A DNA stretch of 64,000 nucleotides from an uncultured Collinsella sp. (GTDB taxonomy: Bacteria; Actinomycetota; Coriobacteriia; Coriobacteriales; Coriobacteriaceae), in assembly GCA_900556875.1 (NCBI GenBank), contig USQQ01000003.1, positions 1 through 64,000 of the forward strand. The letters run 5' to 3'. The notes under the pieces are model-generated. The model was given only the letters and a program-made list of their open reading frames with translations. It was not told the origin of the DNA and ran no database searches. Made by a program: the position numbers and the translations under genes. Below are positions 49,236 to 59,400 of this stretch, piece by piece. How positions within the stretch are numbered: the stretch's first letter is position 1; every line of letters starts with the position of its first letter.

Positions 49236-51098
49236 ATGATTGAGCTGCTCAGGCGTTTTGGTGGTAAGTTTCGCCGGTATATGGTGATTGGCCCTGCGTG
49301 CAAGCTGATCGAAGTGATCTTTGACCTGCTTACGCCGCTGGTGATTGCCCAGATGATCGATAAGGGCATCGGCGCACACGATGTCAACGCCGTCGTCCGT
49401 TACGGCGTGGTGCTCGCCGCCATGGCTGTAATCGGCATCTCGTTTACGCTCGTCTGCCAAAAGATGGCGGCGCTGACCTCGCAGGGCATGGGCACCGACA
49501 TCCGCGGTGCGCTCTACGGGCACATTAATAAGCTGAGCTATGCCGAGCTCGACCGCTTTGGCACGCCGTCGCTTATCACCCGCATCACCAACGACGTCAA
49601 CCAGGTGCAGCTCGCTGTGGCGCTGGGCGTGCGCATGCTCATCCGCTGGCCCTTCCTGGCGGTGGGCTCCATGGTCGCGGCCCTTGCCATCGACCTTAAG
49701 CTCGGCATTATCTTTTTGATTTGCACGCCCGCCATCGGCCTGGTGTTTTGGTTTGTCATGGCGCGCTGTATCCCGTACTACAAGCAGCTGCAGGCAAAGC
49801 TTGACCGCATCGCGCTTATCTGCCGCGAGGGCCTTTCGGGCGCCCGCGTGGTTCGCGCCTTCGTGCGCGAGGACCATGAGCGCGAGCGCTTTGCCCAGGC
49901 AGCCGACGACCAGGCCAATACTGCCATCGCGGTGGGCAAGCTCTCGTCGATTCTCAACCCCGTCACGTTTCTTGTGATGAACCTGGGCGTGTGCGCCATC
50001 CTGTGGGTGGGCGGTATCCAGGTCAACGTGGGCGAGCTCACACAGGGCCAGGTCATGGCGTTTGTGAACTACATGACGCAGACGCTCACCTCCATCGTGT
50101 ACGTCGCCAACCTGGTTGTGGTCTTTACCAAGGCGAGCGCCAGCGCGTCGCGCATCAACGAGGTGCTCAATTGCGAGCCGAGCATCGCTGACGAGGGCAA
50201 CCAGCCGGTTGCGCTGCCCAAGCCGGGCAATGTCGCCCCCGTTCCTGCGCTGAGCTTGAGCCATGCGAGCTTCTCGTTTGGCGCCGGCGCGGCCAATGCT
50301 GTCAACGATGTGACGCTGGAACTCCCGCTGGGCAAGACGCTCGGCATTATCGGCGGTACGGGCAGTGGCAAGTCCACGCTCGTTTCGCTTATCCCGCGCC
50401 TGTACGATGCGAGCGCTGGCAGCGTGAGCGTGATGAGCGCCGACGTGCGCGCTTGGCCGCTCGACCAGCTGCGCCATGTGGTTGCGACTGTTCCGCAGCG
50501 TGCGTCGCTGGTGAGCGGCACGATCCGCAGCAACCTGACCTGGCGCGACGAGTCGGCAACCGATGAGGAACTGTGGACGGCGCTCGATATAGCGCAGGCC
50601 AGCGAGTTCGTGCGCAACAAGCCGCAGGGGCTCGACGCCCCGGTCGAGGCGGGCGGCAAGAACTTCAGCGGCGGTCAGCGCCAGCGCCTGACCATTGCGC
50701 GCGCCCTGGTGGGCTCGCCGCAGGTCCTGATCATGGACGATTCTGCCTCGGCGCTCGACTTTAAGACCGATGCGGCGCTTCGTCACGCCATTCGTGAGCG
50801 CAGCGGTCGTGGTGCCGTCGAGGGTGGGCTGCCGCTGACAACCGTCATCGTAAGCCAGCGCGTCTCGACCGTGCGCGATGCCGACATGATCTGCGTGCTT
50901 GACCACGGTTCGGTCGCGGGCTTGGGTACGCACGACGAGCTGTATGCGACTTGTCAGCTTTACCGCGAGATCTGCCAGTCGCAGCTTCGCCGCGAGGAGC
51001 TCGAGGGCCAGCAGGGGAGTGCCGCGTCCGCGTCCGCCCCAAGTGCCACGCCCGCCCCAATCGCCTCTGCATCTGCCTGCGCAAAGGAGGGCTGCTAA
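49236..51098 (+). CDS. ABC exporter half-transporter, degenerate-site subunit (pair 2)
   Basis: One half of a second probable heterodimeric exporter, 620 residues. Six membrane segments lie in the first ~310 residues. The ATPase domain has Walker A GGTGSGKST (about 373), signature FSGGQRQRLTIARAL, and Walker B LIMDDSASALD (about 497) with Asp in place of Glu, as in degenerate sites. The C-terminal ~35 residues are Ala/Ser/Pro-rich. I choose the ATG at 49236 (AGGGAG upstream) over a TTG at 49203. Its stop codon directly abuts the next subunit's ATG. Unlike pair 1 there is no local regulator. Confidence 0.92.
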   Translation: MIELLRRFGGKFRRYMVIGPACKLIEVIFDLLTPLVIAQMIDKGIGAHDVNAVVRYGVVLAAMAVIGISFTLVCQKMAALTSQGMGTDIRGALYGHINKLSYAELDRFGTPSLITRITNDVNQVQLAVALGVRMLIRWPFLAVGSMVAALAIDLKLGIIFLICTPAIGLVFWFVMARCIPYYKQLQAKLDRIALICREGLSGARVVRAFVREDHERERFAQAADDQANTAIAVGKLSSILNPVTFLVMNLGVCAILWVGGIQVNVGELTQGQVMAFVNYMTQTLTSIVYVANLVVVFTKASASASRINEVLNCEPSIADEGNQPVALPKPGNVAPVPALSLSHASFSFGAGAANAVNDVTLELPLGKTLGIIGGTGSGKSTLVSLIPRLYDASAGSVSVMSADVRAWPLDQLRHVVATVPQRASLVSGTIRSNLTWRDESATDEELWTALDIAQASEFVRNKPQGLDAPVEAGGKNFSGGQRQRLTIARALVGSPQVLIMDDSASALDFKTDAALRHAIRERSGRGAVEGGLPLTTVIVSQRVSTVRDADMICVLDHGSVAGLGTHDELYATCQLYREICQSQLRREELEGQQGSAASASAPSATPAPIASASACAKEGC

Positions 51099-52958
51099 AT
51101 GAATCCGTACACTTCTTCCGGTTCGGTCGCCACGATGACGGCCAATGTGTCCGGCAACGACAAGCTCAACGACCTGGGCGACGGCCCGCGCCAGCCCGGC
51201 GACCCCGAGCGCTATCCCGTGGGCGCGGTGACCCGCCGCCTGATGGGCTACGTCCGTCCGCACCGTATTTCGTTTACGGCGTCGTTTGTGAGCGCCGCCA
51301 TCTCGGTGATTTTGCAGCTCTACACGCCTATTCTCATCGGCGAGGGCATCGACCTCATCGTCGCGGCGGGCCAGGTGGACTTCGATGCACTGCTGCCGCT
51401 TGTCACCAAACTCGCGCTCGTCGTGGTGGGGGCCGCGGCCTTCCAGTGGCTGCAGGGCTATTGCGTCAACCGTCTGTCCTACGAGACGGTGCGTGACATG
51501 CGCGTGGAGGCGAGCGACAAGCTCAGCCGCATGCCGCTCAGCTTTATCGACAGCCACGCCCACGGCGACCTTATGAGCCGCGTGGTCAACGACGTCGACC
51601 AGGTGGGCGACGGTCTGCTGCAGGGCTTCACGCAGCTTTTCACCGGTGTTATTACCATCGTGGGCACGCTTGCGTTTATGCTCTCCATTAACCTGACCAT
51701 GACGCTCGTGGTGGTGCTCGTCACGCCGCTCTCCATCTTTGCCGCCGGTGCTATTGCCAAGCTCTCCAACAAGAGCTTTACGGCTCAGCAGCGTATTCAA
51801 GGGCAGCTTGGCGGCCATATCGAGGAATACGTGGGCGAGCAGAAGCTTGTCGACGCCTTTGCCTATGGCCCCAACGCCCAGCAGCGCTTCGATGCCCTCA
51901 ACGCTGAGCTCTACACCGCAGGCGAGCGCGCGCAGTTTATGGGCTCGCTTTCCAACCCCGGTACGCGCTTTATCAATAACATCATCTACGCCGTGGTTGC
52001 CGTCATCGGCTGCGTGGGCGTGATCACGGGCGTGCCCGCGGCGCTCACGGTGGGCGGCGTGCAGATCTTCCTGTCCTATGCCAACCAGTACACTAAGCCG
52101 TTCAACGAGGTCACCAACGTCATTACGCAAATCCAGACGGCGTATGCCTCGGCGCGTCGTATGTTTGCGCTGCTCGACGCCAGCGAGCAAGAGCCCGATG
52201 CGCCAGATGCCGTGGAGCTTGCCGCCCCGCAGGGCGAGGTGGCCTTTGAGCATGTGGACTTTAGCTATGTGCCCGACCGCAAGCTGCTGCAGGATATCTG
52301 CATCGAGGCCAAGCCCGGCATGCGCTTTGCCCTGGTCGGTCCCACGGGCTGCGGCAAGACGACGCTCATCAACCTGCTGCTGCGTTTTTACGATATCGAT
52401 GCCGGCCGCATCTCGGTAGACGGGCGTTCGTCGCGCGACTACACGCGCTCGAGCCTGCGTCGCGCCTTTGGCATGGTGCTGCAGGACACCTGGCTGTTCG
52501 AGGGCACGGTGGCGGAAAACATCGCTTACGGTTGCCCAGATGCCACGCGCGAGCAGGTTATCGAGGCGGCCAAGCGCGCGCACGCGCACAAGTTTATCGT
52601 GCAGCTGCCAGGCGGCTACGATACGGTAATCGGCGAGGACGGCGGCACGTTTAGCCAGGGTCAAAAACAACTGCTGTGCATCGCGCGCGTCATGCTCACC
52701 GATCCGGCGATTCTGCTGCTGGACGAGGCAACGTCGAGCATCGATACGCGTACCGAGCTGCAGGTGCAGGCGGCATTCGACGAGCTCATGGCTGGCCGCA
52801 CGAGCTTTGTGGTGGCGCACCGCCTGTCGACGATCCGCAATGCCGACTGCATTCTGGTTATGCGCGACGGCCAGATTATCGAGCGCGGCACGCACGACGA
52901 GTTGCTAGCGGCAGGCGGTTTCTACGCCGAGCTCTACCGCAGCCAGTTTGCCCAGTAG
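51099..52958 (+). CDS. ABC exporter half-transporter, catalytic-site subunit (pair 2)
   Basis: The partner half-transporter, 619 residues. A hydrophilic stretch of ~40 residues precedes six membrane segments. The ATPase domain has Walker A GPTGCGKTT (about 414), a non-canonical signature FSQGQKQLLCIARVM, Walker B LLLDEATSSID (about 537) with the catalytic Glu, and the H-loop in VVAHRLSTI. AAAGGAGG precedes the ATG at ideal spacing. The same S-Q-G-Q signature change is seen in pair 1, so the two exporters share an ancestral design. Substrate is unknown. Confidence 0.93.
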   Translation: MNPYTSSGSVATMTANVSGNDKLNDLGDGPRQPGDPERYPVGAVTRRLMGYVRPHRISFTASFVSAAISVILQLYTPILIGEGIDLIVAAGQVDFDALLPLVTKLALVVVGAAAFQWLQGYCVNRLSYETVRDMRVEASDKLSRMPLSFIDSHAHGDLMSRVVNDVDQVGDGLLQGFTQLFTGVITIVGTLAFMLSINLTMTLVVVLVTPLSIFAAGAIAKLSNKSFTAQQRIQGQLGGHIEEYVGEQKLVDAFAYGPNAQQRFDALNAELYTAGERAQFMGSLSNPGTRFINNIIYAVVAVIGCVGVITGVPAALTVGGVQIFLSYANQYTKPFNEVTNVITQIQTAYASARRMFALLDASEQEPDAPDAVELAAPQGEVAFEHVDFSYVPDRKLLQDICIEAKPGMRFALVGPTGCGKTTLINLLLRFYDIDAGRISVDGRSSRDYTRSSLRRAFGMVLQDTWLFEGTVAENIAYGCPDATREQVIEAAKRAHAHKFIVQLPGGYDTVIGEDGGTFSQGQKQLLCIARVMLTDPAILLLDEATSSIDTRTELQVQAAFDELMAGRTSFVVAHRLSTIRNADCILVMRDGQIIERGTHDELLAAGGFYAELYRSQFAQ

Positions 52959-53063
52959 GGGCTGCCGATTAGCGGCAGATGGTTTACATCTGCGTCGTTA
53001 GTACTAAGATATGCTTTTAACAAATTGCATTAATGGCTCGAGTTTCGGGGGAAACGAGGCAAC

Positions 53064-53621
53064 GTGACTATGACATGCTCTATGGTGGTTAACAGCAAGA
53101 GCGGTAATACCAGGATGGTTTCGGGGGCGATCAAGCGCGCCCTGCAGGCTGCAGGCGTCGAGTTTATCCATGCCGCCGCGCTGAGCGATGATGCAGATCC
53201 GGAGCAGGTCGCGCACGAGGCAGAGGGTGCCTGCGCTGCCGATACGGTGCTTGTCGGTTTTTGGTGCGACAAGGGTGCCTGCACGCCCTCGGTGGCGGCG
53301 TTGCTCTCCGCCTTGCACGGCAAGCGCGTGTTCCTGTTTGGCACCTGCGGCTTTGGGGCCGACCAGAGCTATTACCAGCAGATTGTCGACCGCGTAACTT
53401 CCAATCTGGCCGAGGATGCCGAGCTTGCGGGCTGGGCGATGTGCCAGGGCAAGATGGGTCCCGCGGTTAAGCAGCGCTACGAGGCCATGCTCGAGCAAGA
53501 TCCCGAAAACGCCCGATTTAAGATGCTGCTCGACAACTGGGTTGCCGCAAAGGATCACCCCACCAAGGAGGACCTGGACAACATGACCGCAGCCGCCAAG
53601 AAGGCCGTGCTGGGCGAGTAG
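53064..53621 (+). CDS. flavodoxin-family protein
   Basis: A predicted FMN-binding electron carrier or oxidoreductase of 185 residues with a flavodoxin-like fold. The phosphate loop VNSKSGNTRMV (about residues 9-19) matches the flavodoxin motif T/S-x-T/S-G-x-T. 'DTVLVGFWCDKGACTPSVAALL' and 'KRVFLFGTCGFG' correspond to the strands and loops that bind the isoalloxazine. The C-terminal ~60 residues are helical and charged, beyond the flavodoxin core. The start is GTG at 53064 or ATG at 53070; GAGG lies 5 nt before the GTG. The redox partner is unknown. It is separated from the exporter by about 105 bp with two small hairpins. Confidence 0.85.
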   Translation: MTMTCSMVVNSKSGNTRMVSGAIKRALQAAGVEFIHAAALSDDADPEQVAHEAEGACAADTVLVGFWCDKGACTPSVAALLSALHGKRVFLFGTCGFGADQSYYQQIVDRVTSNLAEDAELAGWAMCQGKMGPAVKQRYEAMLEQDPENARFKMLLDNWVAAKDHPTKEDLDNMTAAAKKAVLGE

Positions 53622-53657
53622 GCGTGTCGCCTCGCGCTCGAGATAATACAAACGTGA

Positions 53658-53684
53658 AAGCCTCGAGATTCTCGAGGCTTTTTT
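53658..53684 (+). terminator. intrinsic terminator
   Basis: AAGCCTCGAG-ATT-CTCGAGGCTT is a perfect stem-loop followed by TTTT. Confidence 0.93.
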
Positions 53685-53758
53685 CGTGACACGAGGGCGC
53701 CCCTTTATTGATGGAAGGCCTAATAAGCTGATTGTTCTATGCCCGGATGTGTGCGGAG

Positions 53759-54016
53759 TGGGATGGGATTTCCGGATGGGTGGGGTTGCGGAAGCTGCGT
53801 CCCGGAATTTGCCTTTGGAATGGGATGCGGTTTCCCGTTGAGGGGCTCTGTGGAAACCGCATCCCAGTTTTCGGCCGAGAAATGGGATGCCGTTTCCGGT
53901 TGAGGGTCTTGGCGGAAAGTGCGATCCGGAATTTGCGATCGGAGTGGGATGTGGTTTCCCAACGGGGCCACAAGCGGAAACCGCATCCCATTTCGCAAGC
54001 GAATTCTGGGACACGG
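53759..54016. repeat. tandem array of 62-bp hairpin units
   Basis: Four full units start at 53759, 53821, 53883 and 53945, with a fifth partial unit at 54007; every interval is exactly 62 bp. Each full unit is a stem-loop: TGGGATGCGGTTTCC pairs with GGAAACCGCATCCCA (perfect in unit 2, with changes in others). Spacers alternate between a GGAATTTGC and a TTTTCGGCCGAGA/TTTCGCAAGCGAA type. Long minus-strand frames through the array are only translations of the repeat. Confidence 0.9.
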
Positions 54017-54423
54017 TTCTCAGAGGATTATGGGCTGCGAACTACATGGGGCTGTCATAAAACTCCGGCAAAGGGGGGTCGGAAATAAATGACACTTCCA
54101 GTAGTTTGTTTTAATGTGGGGGGGGGTACCATTATTTTAGTTTCGCAAAAAACGAACCTTCTATGGGGAAGTTGCGTAGGGGGTTAGTCGTAAGTATTGG
54201 ATAAAACAGACTAATTTGGGGATAAATGACCACTTACGCCAAAATAAGTAGCATTTAGCGATAAAACATTGAAAAATATGTAGCACATCGCTATGTTTTT
54301 ATTACGAAAAGATTCCAAATTGGCTTATTTCGGACTCACTTTTCAAGCGCCTTGCGGTTCCTGTTGAAACTTGCTGACCTTTGGATGGGTCGAATAGGTC
54401 CTCAAGGGGGATGAATTATCACT
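54017..54423. promoter_or_regulatory. AT-rich upstream region of the surface operon, with a G9 tract
   Basis: No gene is seen. Base composition drops sharply below that of the neighbours. A run of nine G lies at 54118-54126. Interleaved inverted repeats AGCGAT/ATCGCT and AAAACAT/ATGTTTT lie at 54257-54299. These are plausible promoter and regulator sites for the operon beginning at 54424. A transferred segment junction is an alternative reading. Confidence 0.55.
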
Positions 54424-54981
54424 TTGACGGCGCGTAGACTCAAACGATTTATTACGCTTTTGAGTAGCTTGGCGTTCGCGCTTGTCATAGCCCTTGCCGT
54501 TGTTTCTTTTGTGCCTCGCGCATTTGGATACACGCCCTTTGCTGTGCTTTCGGGCTCTATGGAACCCGAGCTTCCCGTTGGCTCCATGGTGTTTGTCCGC
54601 CAGGTTGAGCCAACGGATATTGCCGTGGGCGACAATGCAACCTTTTACCGATCGGACGGCGCCGTGGTGACGCACCAGGTGTATCAGATCGACCCTGTGG
54701 CGCAGATGATCGGCACGCAGGGAATTGCGAACAAAAATGCAGACGGAAGCATCATGCACGATGCCGAGCACACGCCTTTTTCGAGTGTTATCGGCACTGT
54801 TTCTTTTTGTGTCCCTTACCTGGGCTTCGTTAACGCATATTGCACGACGATGCCCGGTTTGCTTGTTGTGGTGGCCGTTCTGGCGCTGCTGATCACGGCG
54901 TCGATAGTGCTCGATCGGATGGTTCCCGACGAGCCTGCGGGCAAGCATACCCGCGTGCATGCGAGGGAGCGGCGTTCATAG
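54424..54981 (+). CDS. sipW: signal peptidase I, ER/archaeal type (SipW-like)
   Basis: A membrane serine protease that removes signal segments from a restricted set of exported proteins, as SipW does for TasA in Bacillus. The 185-residue protein has an N-terminal transmembrane segment (residues 9-30), the catalytic serine in VLSGSMEPELPVGS (Ser45), and His84 in VVTHQ where typical bacterial enzymes have Lys, marking the ER/archaeal type. A second membrane segment lies at about 143-163, followed by a basic tail. The start is TTG at 54424; a GGGGGA binding site lies 13 nt upstream, rather far. It opens an operon whose secreted products carry SipW-cognate signals. Confidence 0.9.
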   Translation: MTARRLKRFITLLSSLAFALVIALAVVSFVPRAFGYTPFAVLSGSMEPELPVGSMVFVRQVEPTDIAVGDNATFYRSDGAVVTHQVYQIDPVAQMIGTQGIANKNADGSIMHDAEHTPFSSVIGTVSFCVPYLGFVNAYCTTMPGLLVVVAVLALLITASIVLDRMVPDEPAGKHTRVHARERRS

Positions 54982-55051
54982 CGGCAGGGAAAAACGTCGG
55001 CGGCGGTAGGGGCCGTTGCCGGGGAAGACGATTCTCGAAAGGAAGAGAACG

Positions 55052-55738
55052 ATGGAAAACAAGAAGAAAAAGCGCTACGGCATCATTGCCGCCCTGCTGC
55101 TGTTGGTGCTGGCTGCCGGCGTGGGTACCTACGCCTGGCTGACGGCGCAGTCGAGCCTGACCAACAACTTCACCACTGCGGGCATCAACAAGCCCACTAC
55201 CGATCCCGACCATCCGAATCAGCCGCTTCCGGATGATAACAATAAGGTCAACGGCAACCTGACCGAGACCAAATGGGTTAAGGACTCTAAGCTCGCCCCT
55301 GGCGTGTCTGTACCCAAGAATCCTAATGTCGGTATCGGCAAGGGATCCGAGGATGCATATGTGTACGTCTTCGTGAACAACAAGACGGCGTCTGCCGGGG
55401 CCGATCATTCCAAGACGACTTACTTCACCATTAACTCTGGCTGGAAGGCCGTTGATGCGACCGCCGTTGAGGGCGAGCCGACTCATTATCTCGGTGGCCT
55501 TTTCGTTTATGTTGGCGAAGGAACCGAGGCTACCCCGCTTATTGCCAGCAAGAATGAGGATAAGTGGACTGGCGAGCTGTTCAGCCAGGTGACTACGCCC
55601 AAGGACACCGAGCAAAAGGATTTCGCCAATTCTGCCACGATGGATGTCAACTGCTTCATTTACGCGGCAGACAATACCGCTGAGGGTTCGTCTGCGTCTG
55701 CTTTGGCTGCTGCCAAGAATTGGGCTAAGGACCTGTAG
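55052..55738 (+). CDS. SipW-cognate secreted protein (TasA/camelysin-like), probable major subunit
   Basis: A predicted exported structural protein of 228 residues. Residues 9-31 form the signal segment, ending in the SipW-cognate signature GVGTYAWLTAQSSLTNNF, which resembles the camelysin/TasA pattern G-T-x-A-x-F/L...N-x-F. The mature part is beta-rich and acidic; 'EDAYVYVFVNNKTASAG' and 'DVNCFIYAADNTAEG' resemble the strand pattern of CalY/TasA proteins. AAAGGAAGAG precedes the ATG at 55052. It lies right after the signal peptidase and before a strong terminator, which implies it is made in excess over downstream genes, as expected of a major fibre or matrix subunit. That role is inference. 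Confidence 0.8.
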   Translation: MENKKKKRYGIIAALLLLVLAAGVGTYAWLTAQSSLTNNFTTAGINKPTTDPDHPNQPLPDDNNKVNGNLTETKWVKDSKLAPGVSVPKNPNVGIGKGSEDAYVYVFVNNKTASAGADHSKTTYFTINSGWKAVDATAVEGEPTHYLGGLFVYVGEGTEATPLIASKNEDKWTGELFSQVTTPKDTEQKDFANSATMDVNCFIYAADNTAEGSSASALAAAKNWAKDL

Positions 55739-55754
55739 TAATCCCACCCCCTCT

Positions 55755-55815
55755 ACCGAGATCCCGGCCCGCTCCCCATCCCCATTTTCGGGTCGGGATC
55801 TCGGTCCCCCTTTTT
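55755..55815 (+). terminator. terminator or attenuator inside the surface operon
   Basis: ACCGAGATCCCG pairs perfectly with CGGGATCTCGGT around a C-rich loop, followed by CCCCCTTTTT. It lies between the probable major subunit and the remaining operon genes, so partial read-through would set their relative amounts. Confidence 0.8.
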
Positions 55816-55835
55816 ATCGACGACTGGCGAACGTA

Positions 55836-56483
55836 ATGCTCAATAATCTTTCCGACAATCAGAAACGCACCTTGGCGCTTGCCGCGATGGCGCTGTTGGC
55901 CCTGGCGTGCCTGTGCGGCACGCTGGCTTTTACTGTTGATATGGTTCCGGCGAACAACGTTCTATCGTTTGGCAGCGTGAAGGTACGAGTCTGCGAATAC
56001 ACCCTAAACGAGCAGGGCGAGGAGATTCCGTTTGAGCCCAACGAGCACGGGGACTATCCCGACACCAAAGCCGGGGGTTCTGACATCAGCCGCATTGTGC
56101 GCGTGGAGAACGTCGGCTCGCAGCCTGAGTACGTTCGCGCGCGCCTGCGCATGAAGTCAGTGGCACCCGACGGCTCGTGCGCGGATGCCTCGGGCAACGT
56201 TGCGTTTCATGTGGACGCGGGCGAGGGGTCCCCGTGGATCGACGGCGGCGATGGGTGGTACTACTACCGTGGATTGGCCGGGCGTGGCGGCATGCTCGAC
56301 CCCGGCGCCATGACGGAAAGCCTTATGGACTCGCTGCGATTTGTGGGCGACTACCACGATGCCGCGCGCGGCGGCTCATTCAAGCTCGATATCGATGTTC
56401 AGGCCGTGCAGGCCAAAAACCAGCAGACAAGCGATACCGCCCTCGACGTACTTGACGTTGTGGGTTGGCCGGAGGCGAACTAG
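55836..56483 (+). CDS. SipW-cognate secreted protein, second subunit
   Basis: A predicted exported protein of 215 residues, distinct from the first subunit. Residues 14-37 form the signal segment, with the SipW-cognate tail CGTLAFTVDMVPANNVLSFG (aligning with GTYAWLTAQSS... of the first subunit). The mature part begins 'SVKVRVCEYTLNEQGEEIPF' and has 'ISRIVRVENVGSQPEYVRARL', a pattern common in this family. It ends 'DVVGWPEAN'. The ATG at 55836 has only a weak binding site and follows a terminator-like hairpin by 20 nt. It ends 3 nt before the giant gene. A minor or tip component of a surface fibre is possible. Confidence 0.75.
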   Translation: MLNNLSDNQKRTLALAAMALLALACLCGTLAFTVDMVPANNVLSFGSVKVRVCEYTLNEQGEEIPFEPNEHGDYPDTKAGGSDISRIVRVENVGSQPEYVRARLRMKSVAPDGSCADASGNVAFHVDAGEGSPWIDGGDGWYYYRGLAGRGGMLDPGAMTESLMDSLRFVGDYHDAARGGSFKLDIDVQAVQAKNQQTSDTALDVLDVVGWPEAN

Positions 56484-56486
56484 CCT

Positions 56487-59400
56487 ATGAAGATCAAGAA
56501 TATGAACCGGGGTATGCTTAGCAGGCTGGTTGCCGTCGCAGCGATTGCCCTTTGCTGCGTTATGGCGCTGCCAACGGTGGTGCATGCCGAGGATGTGCCC
56601 GAGGCCAAAATCGAATTCCACATCAAAAACGAGGCTGACTTTTTGTCGTGTGTGGCGCTGTCGCGCGAGCGCGATACGTCCGGCTGGCACGTTTATCTCG
56701 ATAACGACATTGAGCTCGACAGCGACGACATGAAAACCATCGTTGCAGACACCGTTAAGCATCTGTCGTTTGGCAACAAGGAGCATCCGTTTAAGGGCGT
56801 GTTCGATGGTCAAAACCACGCCGTTGAGGGCCTGAACTACGATAAAGACGCTTTTGACCCCGAGCGCGATACGGGATTTTTTGCCGAGACCAACGGCGCC
56901 ACCATCAAAAACTTCCTGGTCAAGGACGCCAACGTGTGGGCGGACTTCCGCGGTGGCATTATCGTGGGCAAGGCCGTCAAAACGCGTTTCGAAAACGTTA
57001 TGGTCATGGAGAGCACGCTGCACGTGACCTGCGCCAACAATGCTCTCAACCTCATTACCAACGCAGGCTTTGAGGGCGGTCTCATCGCCGGCGAGCTCGA
57101 CGGCTGCACCCTCTACAACTGCGAGGTCCGTGGCGGCCGTGCCGTCAACAATACGACCTCGGGCGTGCAGGCGCTCGGCGGTGAGGGTCTGTATATGGCG
57201 GCGTTTGCCGGCTACGTTAAGAACTCGACTATCGAGTACTGTCGCGTGACGCCGACGCGTAAGGACGACGGCTCGATTGCCGAGAAGGGCATGACCGACG
57301 TCACCAATAAGTACGACGTGGCCATTGGCGCCCTGGGCGGCAACAACGTGTACGCCTCGGGTTTTGTGGGCTGCATGGCGGGCGAGGCCAAGATTATCGA
57401 CTGCTTCTCGACGGCGCAGTGCTACAGCTATGCCGCGTCGTACGTGGGCGTCGTCGCCGTGACGCGCGCGTGGACGGGTGGCTTGGCGGGTCGTATTCTA
57501 ACCGAAAAGGGCAACGAGCTCGTTCGAAGCCATTTTGCGGGTGACTTGAGCTCGCGTCAGTACAATCCCATCGCCGTGATCCCCATCATTCAAAACGATG
57601 TGAACCTGGGCGGCATTGCCGCGCGTGCCAACAAGGATGATGCCACGGTCACCGAGTGCTACTTTAAGCCGAGCGTGAGCCTTTCTGGCAACAGCCAGGG
57701 CAACCCTGCCAAAAAGAAAATCCCCTCGTTTGGCGGCGATGACACCACCAAGGGTGATGGCTATGGTCCATGGGATGACGAGCGCTACACCACGCGCGAG
57801 CTGTGGGAAGAGCACGACTACGACTTTTGTGCCGGCACCAAGCGCTCGACTGCTAACAACGGGGCCTTGGGTGGCTCGCACTTCAATGAGTGGGCGATGG
57901 ATTACAAGCTGAATATTCCTGTGCATGGCCAGAGCGTTAAGGCGACGATCGATTTTCCCGGTGCGGGCACCGCGACAATCGAGAAGACCAAACTTGGCAA
58001 AGACCAGGCGACCTCGGATCCGTACGCCTTTGCCGTGAGCGCCGTGCTGGCGGGAACGGCCCAAGGCCTGGCCCAGGGCGATACATCGGTAACGTTTAAG
58101 CAGGATACCTCCGCAAAGCCAGAGGGTTTGACCGAGGCCAACGGCGGCTACCGCTTTATGGGCTGGTTCCGTGAGCCCGGAGTCAATGTGAACCGTATCG
58201 ATGCCGATAACGCCTGGTTTAACGGCAAGACCGATGCCGATGCCGTTAAGGCTGGCAAGCAGGTCCAGAAGAACGAAGCGCACGAGATAACGTCGAGCTA
58301 TACCGCCGATAACGCGAAGGGGGCCGAGGCCTTTAAGGGCAACGACCTGTTTATTGCTTCGTACGAGGCGCAGGTACTGTTCTATAACGTCAAGGGCGAG
58401 ACGCTCGCGTGGCAGAGCGGCGAGGAGCACGACAAGTCGACGGACTGGTACCGCTATGGCGTCGGTTTAACGCCGGCTGCCCCTGCGGACCGCGGCACTC
58501 TTTCTGCCAGCGCCACCTTTATCGGTTGGACGACGCAGCCGAGTGGCGAGGCCGGGATGCATGGCGGTTACGCGGCCATCACCTCGCCTGAGCTTGCCGA
58601 GTTAAAAAACGCCGGTGCGTTCTATCCTGCCGGCACCGAGATCACTGTGCTTGGCCCTACCGATTTTTATCCGGTGTACACCGACTATGTGTCGAACATC
58701 ATGACGGTGTTTGAGGGCAATGAGCAGGATGCAACCGACGATCAGACTCGGCGCGACGGTGTGGGCAAAACTGACGTTAAGGTTGAGACTGCAGAAGATG
58801 GCACAAGCGCGTATACCGTACAGGTGCTCGACGTATCCGGTAAAGCTATATCCGAGGAGGGCCAGCTGCCCGACGGCTATCGTTTCCTGGGTTGGTATGA
58901 AAACAAGGGAACCGAGGATGCCCCGCTCGAGGTGCGCGTAAGCCGCGACCCCAGCTATACGCTCCCCGCCGATGTCGATTTAACCGCGCCGCATACCTAC
59001 ATCGCCCGCTTTGAGTACCGAGTGGATTATTACGTTCGGGCTTATACCAACCATGAGTTTACGGACAGCAAGCTACTTTGTTCCGTTTGGAATCGCTATC
59101 AAACGCCCTTTGAGGAAAACGTCGGTAGTACCTTCGTGCGTGAAAACGTCGTCCACTGGGGCCCGGAGCATGTTGACCACGGTATAAAGGATAGTTATGA
59201 AACGTGTGGCACGCGCTTCACGAAGGAAACCCTTGTCGTGAGTCCCCTTAACGCGTACTCGCACAACGTTAAAAACGATACGGGAGCCGATACTCTAAAA
59301 AACCTCTATGCCGATACCGATTTTCCAGGCGCTGCAACGCTAAGCGATACTTGGACTTCGGCTTCGCTGAACGTAACGGTCAAACCGGTGAATGATCGCT

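Noticed and set aside
49191..52895. 1,234-residue minus-strand frame opposite the second exporter
   Set aside because: Antisense shadow of two well-supported ABC genes. Codon bias creates long open antisense frames at this GC content.
53004..54014. 336-residue minus-strand frame over the flavodoxin gene and the hairpin array
   Set aside because: Half is antisense to the flavodoxin gene. The rest translates the 62-bp DNA repeat, and there is no start signal.
54411..54437. Eight-codon leader peptide (ATG at 54411) overlapping the sipW start
   Set aside because: Possible by chance. It has no regulatory codon run and depends on one poorly spaced binding site.
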